The notes: generated by a model not told the origin, from the letters alone. A stretch of 64,000 nt of DNA from Gammaproteobacteria bacterium (GCA_027459765.1 DAIDHD010000006.1:1-64000); one strand, 5' to 3'. Numbered from the stretch's first letter, positions 42,890-53,684 are shown. Made by a program: numbers and translations.

Positions 42890-43252
42890 TCAGATCACCT
42901 TGGCGATGGTCGACAGCAGCTGCTCGGGATTGAACGGCTTGACGATCCATCCCGTGGCGCCGGCGCGCTTGCCGTCGACCTTCTTCTCCTGGCTCGATTC
43001 GGTGGTGAGGATGAGCATGGGCACGAACTTGTAGTCCGGCAGCGCCCGCAGCTCGCGCACCAGGTTGATGCCGTCCATGCGCGGCATGTGCACGTCGGTG
43101 AGCACCAGATCGGCGCGCGACTCCTTGGCGAGTTCCAGGGCCTCGACCCCGTCACAGGCTTGCACGACCGTGTATCCCGCCCCCTGCAGGGTGTAGCGGA
43201 CCATTTGGCGCATGGAAACCGAGTCGTCCACCGCGAGAATTGTCTTGGCCAC
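42890..43252 (-). CDS. cheY: CheY-like response regulator
   Basis: MAKTILAVDDSVSMRQMVRYTLQGAGYTVVQACDGVEALELAK; ADLVLTDVHMPRMDGINLVRELR; VKPFNPEQLL. Confidence 0.94.
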   Translation of the reverse strand: MAKTILAVDDSVSMRQMVRYTLQGAGYTVVQACDGVEALELAKESRADLVLTDVHMPRMDGINLVRELRALPDYKFVPMLILTTESSQEKKVDGKRAGATGWIVKPFNPEQLLSTIAKVI

Positions 43253-43374
43253 TCCGACGCTCCCGATCGCCCGATGGGCGGGCCCATCCGGTTATCGTCG
43301 CGTGCGGCCGGGTCTTGAAGCGAAATGAGCGGATTTCGCCGCTCGGTGTGACGCGGCGCACAGAGCCCGCCGAC

Positions 43375-43391
43375 GGCGGGCCGTGAGGGAT
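43375..43391. other. GC-rich hairpin GCCCGCC-GAC-GGCGGGC between cysS and cheY
   Basis: Perfect 7-bp stem; no U-tract on the minus-strand transcript. Confidence 0.4.
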
Positions 43392-43401
43392 TCCCCGAGC
43401 G

Positions 43402-44787
43402 TCAGGCGCGACGCCAGGCCGTGCTGCCGTCGGGCTTGTCCTCGAGAATCACGCCGGCCGCCGCGAGTTCGTCACGGATCCGGTCGGCGTCCTTGAAGCG
43501 GCGCGCGGTGCGCGCGGCGCGCCGCTCCGCGGCCAGCCGCTCGATGTCGGCATCGGCGAGGCCGGCGCCCACGCCGCGCTTCAGGTACTCGGCCGGGTCC
43601 GCCTGCAGCAGACCGAGCACCCGGCCCATGGCGCGCAAGGTGGCCGCCCGCGCCGCCGCCGACGCGCCATCGCCCGTCGCCTTTGCGGCGTTCAAGGCCC
43701 TGGCCTCGGCCTGCAGTACCGCGAACGCCTCGGGCGTGTTGAAGTCGTCGTCCATGGCGGCGGTGAGCGGCTCCATCGCCACAGGATCGGCCGTACCGCC
43801 GCCCGGAGTGTCCGCAAGCGCACGGTACAGCCCGAGGAGCGTCTCGTCGGCCTGAGCGAGCTGGGCGGCGGAATAGTTGATCGGCCCGCGGTAGTGGCTC
43901 GAGAGCAGGAAAAAACGCAGCACCTCGGGGTCGCGCAGGGTCGAGAGCACGTCGCGCACCGTGAAGAAGTTGCCGAGCGACTTCGACATCTTCTCGTCAT
44001 CGACGCGCACGAAACCATTGTGCATCCACACGTTCACGAACGGCGTGCCGCAGGCGGCGCAGCTCTGCGCGATCTCGTTTTCGTGGTGCGGGAACTTGAG
44101 GTCCATGCCGCCGCCGTGCAGATCGAAGTGGTCGCCGAGCAGGCTCACCGACATGGCCGAGCACTCGATGTGCCAGCCCGGCCGGCCCGGCCCCCACGGC
44201 GAGGGCCAGGAGGGCTCACCGGGCTTGGCGTGCTTCCACAGCACGAAATCGAGTGGATCGCGCTTGCCCTCGTCCACCTCGACCCGCGCGCCGGCGCGCA
44301 GGTCCTCCAGGCGCTTCCCCGAGAGCCTTCCGTAGTCGGCGAACTTGCGCACGGCATACAGCACGTCCCCGTCCTCGGCGACGTAGGCGTAGCCCTTGTC
44401 GATGAGCGTGCGCGTCATCGCCACGATGGCCGGTATGTAGGCGGTCGCGCGCGGCTCGTGGTCCGGCGGCGCGAGGCCCAGTCGGGCGCAGTCCTCGTGC
44501 ATCGAATCGGTGAAGCGGCGCGCGAGCGCCGCCCAGTCCTCGCCATTCTGCGCGGCGCGCTGGATGATCTTGTCGTCGATGTCGGTGACGTTGCGCACGT
44601 AGGTCACGTCGAAGCCGCGCGCACGAAGGTAGCGCTGCACCAGGTCGAACACCGTCAGCATGCGCGCGTGGCCCAGGTGTATATGGTCGTACACCGTCAT
44701 GCCGCAGACGTACATGCGGACCTGGTTGTCGCGCATAGGCTTGAAGGGCTCCTTGCGGCCGGTGAGCGAATTGTGGATGCACAGCAT
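43402..44787 (-). CDS. cysS: Cysteinyl-tRNA synthetase
   Basis: [68 protein letters not shown]. Confidence 0.97.
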   Translation of the reverse strand: MLCIHNSLTGRKEPFKPMRDNQVRMYVCGMTVYDHIHLGHARMLTVFDLVQRYLRARGFDVTYVRNVTDIDDKIIQRAAQNGEDWAALARRFTDSMHEDCARLGLAPPDHEPRATAYIPAIVAMTRTLIDKGYAYVAEDGDVLYAVRKFADYGRLSGKRLEDLRAGARVEVDEGKRDPLDFVLWKHAKPGEPSWPSPWGPGRPGWHIECSAMSVSLLGDHFDLHGGGMDLKFPHHENEIAQSCAACGTPFVNVWMHNGFVRVDDEKMSKSLGNFFTVRDVLSTLRDPEVLRFFLLSSHYRGPINYSAAQLAQADETLLGLYRALADTPGGGTADPVAMEPLTAAMDDDFNTPEAFAVLQAEARALNAAKATGDGASAAARAATLRAMGRVLGLLQADPAEYLKRGVGAGLADADIERLAAERRAARTARRFKDADRIRDELAAAGVILEDKPDGSTAWRRA

Positions 44788-44805
44788 GGCGGAGTCTTCG
44801 CAGGT

Positions 44806-46185
44806 TCAGGCGTAACGGGCGAGCCGGCGCCGCACCGACTCGGACGTCAGCAGTTTCAGGAGCGGACCGAGCTCCGGACCGTGGGTGCGTCCGGTGAGCG
44901 CAGCGCGCAGCGGCATGTACAGAGCGGCGCCCTTGCGCCCGCTGCGCTGAGCGAGCGCGCGTGCGAGCGCCTTCAGGTCGGCGCCGGCCTCCTCGTAGGC
45001 GGCCGCGGCCGCGGCGAAGAACGGCGCGCCGGCGTCCGCCACGACCTGCGCGGCCTCCACGTCCAACGCCGGCGGCTCGGCGGCCAGCACCGCGCGCCAC
45101 GGCGCGGCATCGGCGGGCAGCACGACGTTGTGGCGCACCAGTTCGATGAACTCCGGCGAGGCGTCGCCGCCGAGCCAGCGACCGAAAGCCTCCGCGGGCA
45201 GCCGCGCGAGCGCCTCCTTTTGCCAGTGCACGAGCTGGCTCTCCTCGAAGCGCGCCGAGGCGCGGCCCAAGTGCTCCGGGCGGAAGTGCGCTGGCATCTG
45301 GTCGCGCTCCAGCCAGCCGATCTCGGCGTCGGCGGCGTGGCCGAGCCGGAACAGGTGGTTGAGCAGCGCCGCGCCTAGATAGCCGTGCTCGCGGAACTCG
45401 CGCACGCTGGCGCTGCCGTGGCGCTTGGAGAGCGGCGCGCCATCGGCGCCGACCAGCAGCCCCACGTGCCCGTAGGCGGGCGCCCGCAGGCCGAGCGCGG
45501 CGAGCAGCAGGAGCTGCCGCGGCGTGTTCGTGAGGTGGTCGTCGCCGCGCAGCACGTGCGTCACGCCCATCAGCGAATCGTCGACGGCATTACAGAAGAA
45601 GAACGCCGCCGTGCCGTCCTCCCGGCGCACGATGAAGTCGCCGATGTCGGCGGCTACGAATCGCTGCGGGCCGTGCACCAGATCCACGAACTCCACCTGC
45701 GCGTCCGCCGGCACGGCGAAACGCAGCGTCGGGCGTCGGCCGGCGCGCTCGCGCTGCGCGCGTTCGGCGGACCCGAGCGCACGGCAGGTGCCGGCGTAGC
45801 GCGGCGGCTGTCCCGCCATGCGCGAAAGTCGTCGCGACAGCTCGAGTTCCTCGGCCGTGCAGTAGCAAGGATAGGCGGCCCCGGCGCGCTCCAGCCGGGC
45901 GTAGAGCTCGGCGTAGACCGCGCCGCGCTCGGACTGCGCGTAGGGAGCGGCGGGTCCGCCCACGTCCGGCCCCTCGTCCCAGTCGAGGCCCAGCCAGCGC
46001 AGGTCGTCGAGCAGCGCCGCGCGGTGCTCGTCGCGGCTGCGCTCGGCGTCGGTGTCCTCGATGCGCAGGATGAAGCGGCCGCCGCTGCGGCGAGCCCACA
46101 ACCAGCTGAAGAAAGCGGTACGCGCATTGCCGAGATGCAGCGATCCGGTGGGGCTCGGCGCGAAGCGCGTGACGACGGCGGACAT
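44806..46185 (-). CDS. gltX: Glutamyl-tRNA synthetase
   Basis: VTRFAPSPTGSLHLGNARTAFFSWLWAR; DDHLTNTPRQLLLLAALG; LSKRHGSASVREF. Confidence 0.96.
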   Translation of the reverse strand: MSAVVTRFAPSPTGSLHLGNARTAFFSWLWARRSGGRFILRIEDTDAERSRDEHRAALLDDLRWLGLDWDEGPDVGGPAAPYAQSERGAVYAELYARLERAGAAYPCYCTAEELELSRRLSRMAGQPPRYAGTCRALGSAERAQRERAGRRPTLRFAVPADAQVEFVDLVHGPQRFVAADIGDFIVRREDGTAAFFFCNAVDDSLMGVTHVLRGDDHLTNTPRQLLLLAALGLRAPAYGHVGLLVGADGAPLSKRHGSASVREFREHGYLGAALLNHLFRLGHAADAEIGWLERDQMPAHFRPEHLGRASARFEESQLVHWQKEALARLPAEAFGRWLGGDASPEFIELVRHNVVLPADAAPWRAVLAAEPPALDVEAAQVVADAGAPFFAAAAAAYEEAGADLKALARALAQRSGRKGAALYMPLRAALTGRTHGPELGPLLKLLTSESVRRRLARYA

Positions 46186-46223
46186 ATCCCGCCATTGTAC
46201 TCATTCGAGTAGAATCCCGTTCC

Positions 46224-46856
46224 ATGAAAGCCCGATCGCTCGCAATCGCATTGCTCGCCGTGGCCGCCGCCGCCACGTCCCTCCTGCCCCGCCTGGCCTC
46301 GGCCGCCGATGCCGCGCCGGCCAAGCCCGACACGACGGCCGCGAAGCCGGCCGCTCCGGCACGCGTACAGGTGACCACCAGCATGGGATCGTTCGTGATC
46401 CAACTGGACGCCGAGCGCGCGCCGCTGACCGTGGCGCACTTCTTGAAGTACGTCGATCAGGGCTTCTATTCCGGCACGATCTTCCACCGCGTGATTCCCG
46501 GCTTCGTCATCCAAGGCGGCGGATTCGACACCAACTACAAGTTGAAGGGCCCGGTGACCCGCATCGTCAACGAGTCCGGCAACGGACTCGTCAATGCGCG
46601 CGGCACGGTCGGCCTCGCCCGGCCCGGCACCCCGCACGACGGGGACGTGCAGTTCTACGTGAACCTCGCCGACAATTCGGCGCTCGACCCGAACCCCGCC
46701 CGCTGGGGCTACGCCGTATTCGGCCGCGTGGTGCAGGGCATGGAGGTGGTCGACCGCATCGGCAACGTCGCCACCGGCGCGAAGGGCCCCTTCAAGGAGG
46801 ACGCTCCGCTCGATTCGGTGATCATCGAGCGCATCGAGCGCGTCACCAGCCCCTGA
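46224..46856 (+). CDS. Periplasmic cyclophilin-type peptidylprolyl isomerase
   Basis: Signal peptide; FYSGTIFHRVIPGFVIQGGGFDTNYKLK, NARGTVGLARPGTPHDGDVQFYVNLADNSALDPNP. Confidence 0.93.
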   Translation: MKARSLAIALLAVAAAATSLLPRLASAADAAPAKPDTTAAKPAAPARVQVTTSMGSFVIQLDAERAPLTVAHFLKYVDQGFYSGTIFHRVIPGFVIQGGGFDTNYKLKGPVTRIVNESGNGLVNARGTVGLARPGTPHDGDVQFYVNLADNSALDPNPARWGYAVFGRVVQGMEVVDRIGNVATGAKGPFKEDAPLDSVIIERIERVTSP

Positions 46857-46863
46857 CGGCCGC

Positions 46864-47586
46864 GTGGCCGCGCTGTTCGTCTCCGACCTGCACCTCGACG
46901 CGATCCGCCCGCGGGTCGACGAACAGTTCCTGAAGTTCCTCGCCGGCGAGGCCCGCGACGCCGATGCCTTGTACGTTCTCGGCGACCTTTTCGAGTCGTG
47001 GGTCGGTGACGACTGCCCGGCGGGCTCCCAGGACGCCATCGTCGCGGGACTCGCGGCGCTCACCGCGGCGGGAGTGCCCTGCTTCGTCATGCACGGCAAT
47101 CGCGATTTCCTGCTGGGCGATGACTTCTGCGCCCGCACCGGCGCGCGACTGCTGCCCGATCCGACCCTGCTGACCCTGTACGGCGAACGGGTGCTCGTGA
47201 TGCACGGCGACGCGCTCTGCAGCGACGACGCCGCCTATCAGCGGCTTCGCGCCACCGTGCGCGACCGGGAATGGCAGCGCCGCTTCCTCGCCCTGCCGCG
47301 CGCGGCGCGCGAGACGCTGGCGGGGGCCGCACGCCACGGCAGCCGCGCACACACCGCGACGCTCGGCGAGGTCATCAGCGACGTGAGTCCGGCGAGCGTT
47401 GCGCTCGCACTGCGCGGCGCCGGCTGTTCGGTGCTCCTGCACGGCCACACGCACCGACCCGCGATCCACACCTTCGAGGTGGACGGCCGGCCGTGCACGC
47501 GCATCGTGCTCGGCGACTGGTTCACGCAGGGCAGCGTGCTGCGCTGGGACGCGAGCGGCCCGGAGCTCAAGTTTCTGCCGCGCTAG
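46864..47586 (+). CDS. lpxH: UDP-2,3-diacylglucosamine diphosphatase (GTG start)
   Basis: LFVSDLHLDAIRP, YVLGDLFESWVGDD, VMHGNRDFLLGDDF, LLHGHTHRPAIH. Confidence 0.95.
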   Translation: MAALFVSDLHLDAIRPRVDEQFLKFLAGEARDADALYVLGDLFESWVGDDCPAGSQDAIVAGLAALTAAGVPCFVMHGNRDFLLGDDFCARTGARLLPDPTLLTLYGERVLVMHGDALCSDDAAYQRLRATVRDREWQRRFLALPRAARETLAGAARHGSRAHTATLGEVISDVSPASVALALRGAGCSVLLHGHTHRPAIHTFEVDGRPCTRIVLGDWFTQGSVLRWDASGPELKFLPR

Positions 47587-48199
47587 GCGCCGGCGGCCCC
47601 GAGTGGAAGCGGAACACCGGGTCGTCCTCCCCAATCAGCTCCGCCTCGCGCCGGGCGAATGCCTCGATCCGCGGCCGCAGGTCGACTCCCGCGCGCCGCG
47701 CCGCCCGCTGCGCCAGGTCGAGGTACAGCTCGTAGTGCCGCTCCTCGGCGGCGTGCAGCCCCGCGAAGAATCCCGCGAGCGGCTCGCCGATGTGCGGGGC
47801 CAGCGCCGCAAAGCGCTCGCAGGAGCGCGCCTCGATGAACGCGCCGCAAATCATCAGGTCCACCTCGCGCTGCGGTTCGGCGCGTGCCACCAGCCGGCGC
47901 AGGCCCTCGGCGTAGCGTCCGGGAGCGAGCCGCTGCGGTTCGACCCGCAGCGTGCGCATGAGCTTCGCCACCTGTTCGTAGTGGCGCAGCTCCTCGCGGG
48001 CCAGCCGCGACAGCCGCTGGGTGAGGTCGAGATCCTCCGCGTAGGCGAACATCAGCGCGAGCGCGGTGGACGCCGCCTTCTTCTCACAGTTGGCGTGGTC
48101 GACGAGCAGCACGTCGCGCCGGCGGCAGGCCGCCTCGATCCAGCGCTGCGGAGTGGGGAGGCACAGCAACGGGTGCGCCGGCCGCGGGTTCGCGTTCAC
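47567..48199 (-). CDS. miaE: tRNA-(ms2io6A)-hydroxylase MiaE-like diiron protein
   Basis: VDHANCEKKAASTALALMFAY, LAREELRHYEQVAKLM, GAFIEARSCERFAALAPH, EERHYELYLDLA. Confidence 0.9.
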   Translation of the reverse strand: MNANPRPAHPLLCLPTPQRWIEAACRRRDVLLVDHANCEKKAASTALALMFAYAEDLDLTQRLSRLAREELRHYEQVAKLMRTLRVEPQRLAPGRYAEGLRRLVARAEPQREVDLMICGAFIEARSCERFAALAPHIGEPLAGFFAGLHAAEERHYELYLDLAQRAARRAGVDLRPRIEAFARREAELIGEDDPVFRFHSGPPAPSAAET

Positions 48200-49425
48200 G
48201 CCGGCACCGGCAGCGACCCCAGGGCTGCGAGCAGTTCACGCGCCGACTGGTAGCGATCCTGTGGCGCCTTGGCGAGGAGCCGCGCCACCACCGGCGCGAA
48301 CGGCGCGGCGCGCGCCGGCAGCGGCGGCGGCTCGGCGCGCTTGTGTTTATAGATCACTTCCATCGCCGTCGACCCCGTGAACGGCTTACGCCCGGCGAGC
48401 ATCTCGTAGAACACCACCCCGAGGCTGTACAGGTCGCTGCGCGCGTCGATGTCCTCGGCGTGCCCCTGCTCGGGGCTCATGTAATAGGGCGTGCCGAAGA
48501 TCTCGCGCGTGCCGGTGAGCTCGGCGTCGAGCTCGCTCGCCTTGGCGAGCCCGAAATCGATCAGGCACAGCGAGCCATCCGTGCGCAGCATGACGTTGGC
48601 CGGCTTCAAGTCCCGGTGCAGCACGCCCACCGAGTGGATGGCGTCGAGCGCGCCGGCGATCTGGCGCAGGTAGTCGACGGCGGCGGCCACCGACACCGGC
48701 GCCTTCATGCGCTGGCGCAGGTCGCCGGCCGGAAAGTGCTCCATGGCGATGTAGGCGTGGTCGTCGGCGACGCCGAGATCGTAGATCTGCACGATGTTGC
48801 GGTGGTGCAGCTGCGCGACGATCTCGTACTCCTGCAGGAAGCGGTCGAAGTTGACCAGCCGCTCCGACACGTCCGGGACCTGGCTGAACACCTTGAGCAC
48901 CACCAGCGTGCCGGCGCGCTCGCTCTCGGCGAGGAAGATCTTGCACATGCCGCCGCTGCCGATCTGGCGGATGCAGCGGTGGCCGCGAATCATCACCGTG
49001 CCGAAGCGGTAGCGGCGCTCGTAGTCTGGGCGGCTGCGGTTCATGGCGAGCCGCGCACGCTGCTCGCGGGCGGCGTCCTCCAGCATGCGCACGAAACGCT
49101 CGCGGTCCAGGCGGCGGCCGTAGAGCCGCGCCAGGCCCGGCACGGCCGGGTGCTCCGGCGCCGGGGCATCGTCCAGCATCACCAGCAGCACCGGCGCGAA
49201 GTCCGGCCGCGAGGCGAAATTGACGGCGAGCGACTCGAGCGCGGGCGAGCGCGCCTCGCCTATCAGCACGACCGCGTCGAAGCCGGCCGCGCTGTACTCG
49301 GAATCGAGCACCGGATCGGCGCCGAGATCGTGCTCGACCACCAACGCCTCCGGCCACTCGATCTCGGCATGCTTGCGGATCAGCAGGCGGCAGTCGGCAC
49401 GGTCGCCGATGGCGAGAATGCGCAC
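48196..49425 (-). CDS. Serine/threonine protein kinase with degenerate N-terminal receiver-like domain
   Basis: IRQIGSGGMCKIFLAE, GVLHRDLKPANVMLRTDGSLCLIDFGLAK, GTPYYMSPEQ, DARSDLYSLGVVFYEMLAGRKPF; N-terminus MRILAIGDRADCRLLIRKH...FDAVVLIGEARSP. Confidence 0.92.
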   Translation of the reverse strand: MRILAIGDRADCRLLIRKHAEIEWPEALVVEHDLGADPVLDSEYSAAGFDAVVLIGEARSPALESLAVNFASRPDFAPVLLVMLDDAPAPEHPAVPGLARLYGRRLDRERFVRMLEDAAREQRARLAMNRSRPDYERRYRFGTVMIRGHRCIRQIGSGGMCKIFLAESERAGTLVVLKVFSQVPDVSERLVNFDRFLQEYEIVAQLHHRNIVQIYDLGVADDHAYIAMEHFPAGDLRQRMKAPVSVAAAVDYLRQIAGALDAIHSVGVLHRDLKPANVMLRTDGSLCLIDFGLAKASELDAELTGTREIFGTPYYMSPEQGHAEDIDARSDLYSLGVVFYEMLAGRKPFTGSTAMEVIYKHKRAEPPPLPARAAPFAPVVARLLAKAPQDRYQSARELLAALGSLPVPA

Positions 49426-49444
49426 CCGGTGCGACCCCGTGGGG

Positions 49445-50956
49445 CTACAAGACGCGTACCGACTTCAGCGACCTTCCGCCACCGTCGCGGCGGCGCTGTT
49501 TCGCCTCGTCGGAACGCTCCGCCTGCAGGCGCGCCAGGTATTCCGCGGTCACGTCGCCGGTGACGTACTCGCCGGAGAAGCAGGAGGTGTCGAAGTCCTC
49601 GATCTTGGCGTTGTCGTGGCGCACGGCGTGCACCAGATCCTCGAGGTCCTGGTAGATGAGCCAGTCGGCGCCGATCATGGCCTGCACCTCCTCGATCGAA
49701 CGGTCGGCGGCGACCAGTTCGGAGGCGTTCGGCATGTCGATGCCGTAGACGTTCGGATAGCGCACCGGCGGCGCGGCCGAGGCGAAGTAGACCCGCTTGG
49801 CGCCGGCCTCGCGCGCCATGTCGATGATCTGCGCGGAGGTCGTGCCGCGCACGATCGAGTCGTCCACCAGCAGCACGTTCTTGCCGCGGAACTCGAGGTC
49901 GATCGCGTTCAACTTGCTGCGCACCGACTTGGAGCGCTGTTCCTGGCCGGGCATGATGAAGGTGCGGCCAATGTAGCGGTTCTTGATGAACCCTTCGCGG
50001 TACTTCACGCCGAGAAGCTGCGCCACCTGCACCGCGCAGGTGCGGCTCGTGTCCGGGATCGGGATCACCACGTCTATGTCCTGGTCCGGCCGCTCGCGCT
50101 TGATCTTCTCGGCGAGGTGCTCGCCCATGCGAAGCCGCGCCTTGTACACCGAGATGTTGTCGATGATCGAGTCCGGCCGCGCGAAGTAGACGTACTCGAA
50201 GATGCAGGGCGTGTGCCGCACCATGGCCACGCACTGCTGCGCGTAGAAGCGGCCCTGCTCGTCGATGAACACCGCCTCGCCGGGCGCCACGTCGCGCACC
50301 ATCTTGAAACCCAGCATGTCGAGCGCCACGCTCTCGGAGGCGAGCATCCACTCGCTGCCCTTCTTGGTGTCGCGCTTGCCGATCACCAGCGGCCGAATGC
50401 CGTTCGGGTCGCGAAAGCCGAGCACGCCGTGGCCGATGACCATCGCCACCACCGCGTAGCCGCCGCGGCAGCGGCGGTACACCGCATTGACCGCCGCGAA
50501 CACGTCCGCAGGCGTGACACGCGGCGTGCCCACACGCTGCAATTCGGAGGCGAGCACGTTGAGCAGCACCTCCGAGTCGCTGCTGGTGTTGAGGTGGCGC
50601 CGTTCCTCACGCACCAGCACTTCGGTGAGCTCGCGGGCGTTGGTGAGATTGCCGTTGTGGCCGAGACAGATGCCGTAGGGCGCATTGACGTAGAACGGCT
50701 GCGCCTCGTTGGCCCCGTCGGCGCCGGCGGTGGGATAGCGGACGTGGCCGATCCCGACGTTGCCCTTGAGCTTGACCATGTGCTTTTGCTGGAACACGTC
50801 GCGCACCAGCCCCGCGTCCTTGCGCATGTACAGTGCGCCATCCTCGGCCGTCATGATGCCGGCGGCGTCCTGGCCGCGGTGTTGCAGCACCGTGAGCGCG
50901 TCGTAGATGCGCTGGTTGACCGCTTCGACTCCGACCATGCCGACGATTCCGCACAT
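49445..50956 (-). CDS. purF: Amidophosphoribosyltransferase
   Basis: [84 protein letters not shown]. Confidence 0.97.
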   Translation of the reverse strand: MCGIVGMVGVEAVNQRIYDALTVLQHRGQDAAGIMTAEDGALYMRKDAGLVRDVFQQKHMVKLKGNVGIGHVRYPTAGADGANEAQPFYVNAPYGICLGHNGNLTNARELTEVLVREERRHLNTSSDSEVLLNVLASELQRVGTPRVTPADVFAAVNAVYRRCRGGYAVVAMVIGHGVLGFRDPNGIRPLVIGKRDTKKGSEWMLASESVALDMLGFKMVRDVAPGEAVFIDEQGRFYAQQCVAMVRHTPCIFEYVYFARPDSIIDNISVYKARLRMGEHLAEKIKRERPDQDIDVVIPIPDTSRTCAVQVAQLLGVKYREGFIKNRYIGRTFIMPGQEQRSKSVRSKLNAIDLEFRGKNVLLVDDSIVRGTTSAQIIDMAREAGAKRVYFASAAPPVRYPNVYGIDMPNASELVAADRSIEEVQAMIGADWLIYQDLEDLVHAVRHDNAKIEDFDTSCFSGEYVTGDVTAEYLARLQAERSDEAKQRRRDGGGRSLKSVRVL

Positions 50957-50997
50957 GAGGACCTCCGATGCCGGGCCACCCCCGACGGGGCGCGCCG

Positions 50998-51519
50998 CTA
51001 GCGCAACCGACCCTTCAATCCGCTCAACCGCTCGAGCTTCGACCAAGGCTCGCCGTGTTCGCCCACCATGGCCCGCAGCCAGTCGCCCATGGCCTCGCCA
51101 TAGGGCATGAGCTTGGCCCGTCCCCACCACGCCTCGTGGTTGAGGTGGAGCAGCTCACCGCCGATCACCAGCAGCCCCACCAGCACCGCGCCCCGCACCA
51201 GGCCGAACAGGAGGCCCATGCCGCGGTCGAGCGCGCCGAGGCCGGCGCTGTTCATGAAGTGCCCGAGCAGCAGGCCGACCAGCCAGCCCGTCAGCAGCAC
51301 CGCCACCAGCACCGCGAGACGCGCCACCCAGGGAGCCACCGGCGGCTCGGCGAGCACGCCGCCGAGGTGCGGCTGTACCAGCGGACCGAACTGCCACGCC
51401 GCCCACACGCCGCCGACCCAGAAAGCCACCGAAACGGCCTCGCGTACGAAGCCCCGCAAGATCCCGACCAGGGTGGAACCCGCCACCACGAGCACTATTC
51501 CGACGTCGACCCCGGTCAA
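50998..51519 (-). CDS. cvpA: CvpA family membrane protein
   Basis: [40 protein letters not shown]; position between purF and SPOR gene. Confidence 0.9.
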   Translation of the reverse strand: MTGVDVGIVLVVAGSTLVGILRGFVREAVSVAFWVGGVWAAWQFGPLVQPHLGGVLAEPPVAPWVARLAVLVAVLLTGWLVGLLLGHFMNSAGLGALDRGMGLLFGLVRGAVLVGLLVIGGELLHLNHEAWWGRAKLMPYGEAMGDWLRAMVGEHGEPWSKLERLSGLKGRLR

Positions 51520-51624
51520 TCAACCCCCTGCGGATGGGCGCGCCGTCGCGCCTGAACTGTGGCGCGAATTCTACAGGACCCGAGGCACGGCCGGCCGTGA
51601 ATCCCTAGACACATTGACGAAGAG

Positions 51625-52317
51625 TCAGGGCGGTACGACGGTCGCGGCGTGGCCCTTGGCCTTGAGCCTCGCCGCCAGCCGTTCGGCGGCAGACCGATCC
51701 GGAAGCGGCGCCGCGCGCACCCGATAGCGCGCCGCGCTGCCGCTGCCGACCGCGGACACCGACACCGCCACGCCCTGGCTGCGCACCTGGCGCGCCAGGC
51801 GCTCGGCGTTGGCACGGCTCGCAAAGCTGCCGAGCTGGACGATCCAGTGGCCGTGGGCGGCCGCCGTGGGCACCCCTCGGGCCTCTACATGAGGGGGTGC
51901 GGGCCGGCTTTCAACCGCCACGGGCGCCGCGTGCGGGGCTACGGTGGGCATCGCGGGCACCGGCACGGGATCGGCCGGCGCGGCGGCGGTGGCGGCTGAC
52001 GCTGCCGTCGTCGTCGGCGCCATCGCGGGCGCTGCGACCGTCGACGCTGCAACAGCCGACGCTGCGACCGCCGACGCTGCGACCGTCGACGCTGCGACCG
52101 CCGACGCCGCGTCGGCCTCCGCCGGGGCGCTCGCGGTCGCGCCGGTGGCGACATCGACGGTCACGGTGCGCATGGGCTCGACCGCCACCACGGAGGCGCT
52201 CGCCGCCGGTGCCGGTGGCGAGCGGGGCGGCCCGGACAGCAGCGCCGGCGCGACCACGACCACCAGCACCACGAGAATCGTGGCGCCGATCAGGCGCTCC
52301 TTGAGGCGGCGATCCAT
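51625..52317 (-). CDS. SPOR domain membrane protein (DedD-like)
   Basis: N-terminal TM RLKERLIGATILVVLVVVVAPALLSGP; C-terminal SPOR WIVQLGSFASRANAERLARQVRSQGVAVSVSAV...LAARLKAKGHAATVVPP. Confidence 0.9.
   Translation of the reverse strand: MDRRLKERLIGATILVVLVVVVAPALLSGPPRSPPAPAASASVVAVEPMRTVTVDVATGATASAPAEADAASAVAASTVAASAVAASAVAASTVAAPAMAPTTTAASAATAAAPADPVPVPAMPTVAPHAAPVAVESRPAPPHVEARGVPTAAAHGHWIVQLGSFASRANAERLARQVRSQGVAVSVSAVGSGSAARYRVRAAPLPDRSAAERLAARLKAKGHAATVVPP
52031..52105. repeat. Five 15-bp tandem repeats (GCTGCGACCGYCGAC) in the SPOR gene linker
   Basis: 52031-52045, 52046-52060, 52061-52075, 52076-52090, 52091-52105 read directly; encode VAAS(T/A)-type units. Confidence 0.9.
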
Positions 52318-52359
52318 GAATGCGGGTTCTCGAGCGGGGTGAGCAGCGGGGGTCGGCGC

Positions 52360-53667
52360 TCAAGTATATGCGGGCAGCGATCCCGGCGGCAGCAGACCAC
52401 GCTCCTCGAGCCAGTCGAGCGCAGGCCCGACGCTGTGGAAGGAGCCGAACACCACGATCCGGTCGGCGGGCGTGGCGGCCGCCAGGGCCGCCGCGCACGC
52501 CGCCGCGATGCCGGCCGCGGCGTGCGTCGGCACGCCGCGGATTCCCATGCGGGCCGCGAGCTGCGCCGCGCTCGTGCCGCGGGCGCCGTCGGTGTCCGCC
52601 AGCCACCAGGCGTCGATACGATCGGCCAGGGCGCTGGCGATGCCCGCGGCATCCTTGTCGGCGAGGATGCCGCACACCGCGAGCGTGCGTCCGCGCGCGG
52701 GCAAGGCGCCCAGGTTCTCGGCCAGCACCTGCGCGGCCGCCGGGTTGTGCGCGACGTCGAGGATCCAGGTGGGCGCGGTCTCATCGGCGGGCGGAATCAC
52801 CTGGAAGCGGCCGGGCAGCCGCACCTCGATGAGGCCGCGCGCGATGGCGGACGCAGGCAGCGGCCGCGGCAGCGCCGGCAACTCCTCGAGCGCGGCGATG
52901 GCGGCGGCCGCGTTGGCGATCTGGGTCGCGCCGTAGAGCGCCGGCCGCGGCAGCGCCTCGAGGTGCCAGCGCGGGCCGTCGTAGCGCCAGGTATCGCCGC
53001 TTCGGGTCGCCACGAAATCGGCGCCGGCGCGCTTGAGCCGGGCCCCGACCGCGCTCGCCACCTGCGCGGCGGCTCCGGGGATCGCGGGATCGCCGAGCAC
53101 TGCTGCGCGTCCGGCGCGAAAGATGCCGGCCTTCTCACGCGCGATGTGCTCGAGCGTGGGGCCCAGGTACTCCTGGTGGTCGAGGCCGATGCTCACCACC
53201 ACCGCCACCGTGGGATCCACCGCGTTGACGGCGTCGAGGCGGCCGCCGAGGCCGATTTCGAGCACCCAGGCGTCGAGCCGAGCCTCCTCGAGCACCAGAA
53301 AGGCGGCGATGGCGTTGTATTCGAAGAAGGTGAGCGGAATGGAGCCGCGCGCCGCCTCGATGCGCTCGAACGCCGCGCACAGCTGTGCCGCGCTCACGAA
53401 GCGGTCGCGCAGGCGGATGCGCTCGCGGTAATCGCGCAGGTGCGGCGAGGTGAACGTGCCCACGGCGAGACCGGCCGCCGCCAGCATCGACGCGGCGTAG
53501 GCGGTCACCGAGCCCTTGCCGTTAGTGCCCGCGACGGTGATCACCGGGGTCGAGGGCTGCCGCCAGCCGAGCCGCGCGAGCACGGCACGCAGGCGGTCGA
53601 GACCCAGATCGATGGGGTCGGGATGCACCCGTGATTGGTGCTCCAACCACTCCTCGAGCGTGCGCAT
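52360..53667 (-). CDS. folC: Folylpolyglutamate synthase / dihydrofolate synthase
   Basis: PVITVAGTNGKGSVTAYAASMLAAAGLAVGTFTSPHLRDYRERI; VLEIGLGGRLDAVNAVDP; ILDVAHNPAAAQVL. Confidence 0.96.
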   Translation of the reverse strand: MRTLEEWLEHQSRVHPDPIDLGLDRLRAVLARLGWRQPSTPVITVAGTNGKGSVTAYAASMLAAAGLAVGTFTSPHLRDYRERIRLRDRFVSAAQLCAAFERIEAARGSIPLTFFEYNAIAAFLVLEEARLDAWVLEIGLGGRLDAVNAVDPTVAVVVSIGLDHQEYLGPTLEHIAREKAGIFRAGRAAVLGDPAIPGAAAQVASAVGARLKRAGADFVATRSGDTWRYDGPRWHLEALPRPALYGATQIANAAAAIAALEELPALPRPLPASAIARGLIEVRLPGRFQVIPPADETAPTWILDVAHNPAAAQVLAENLGALPARGRTLAVCGILADKDAAGIASALADRIDAWWLADTDGARGTSAAQLAARMGIRGVPTHAAAGIAAACAAALAAATPADRIVVFGSFHSVGPALDWLEERGLLPPGSLPAYT

Positions 53668-53684
53668 GCGACGGTGCGCCGGCG

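Noticed and set aside
43375-43391. Intrinsic terminator between cysS and cheY
   Set aside because: GC hairpin present but no U-tract in the transcribed orientation; kept only as a low-confidence hairpin
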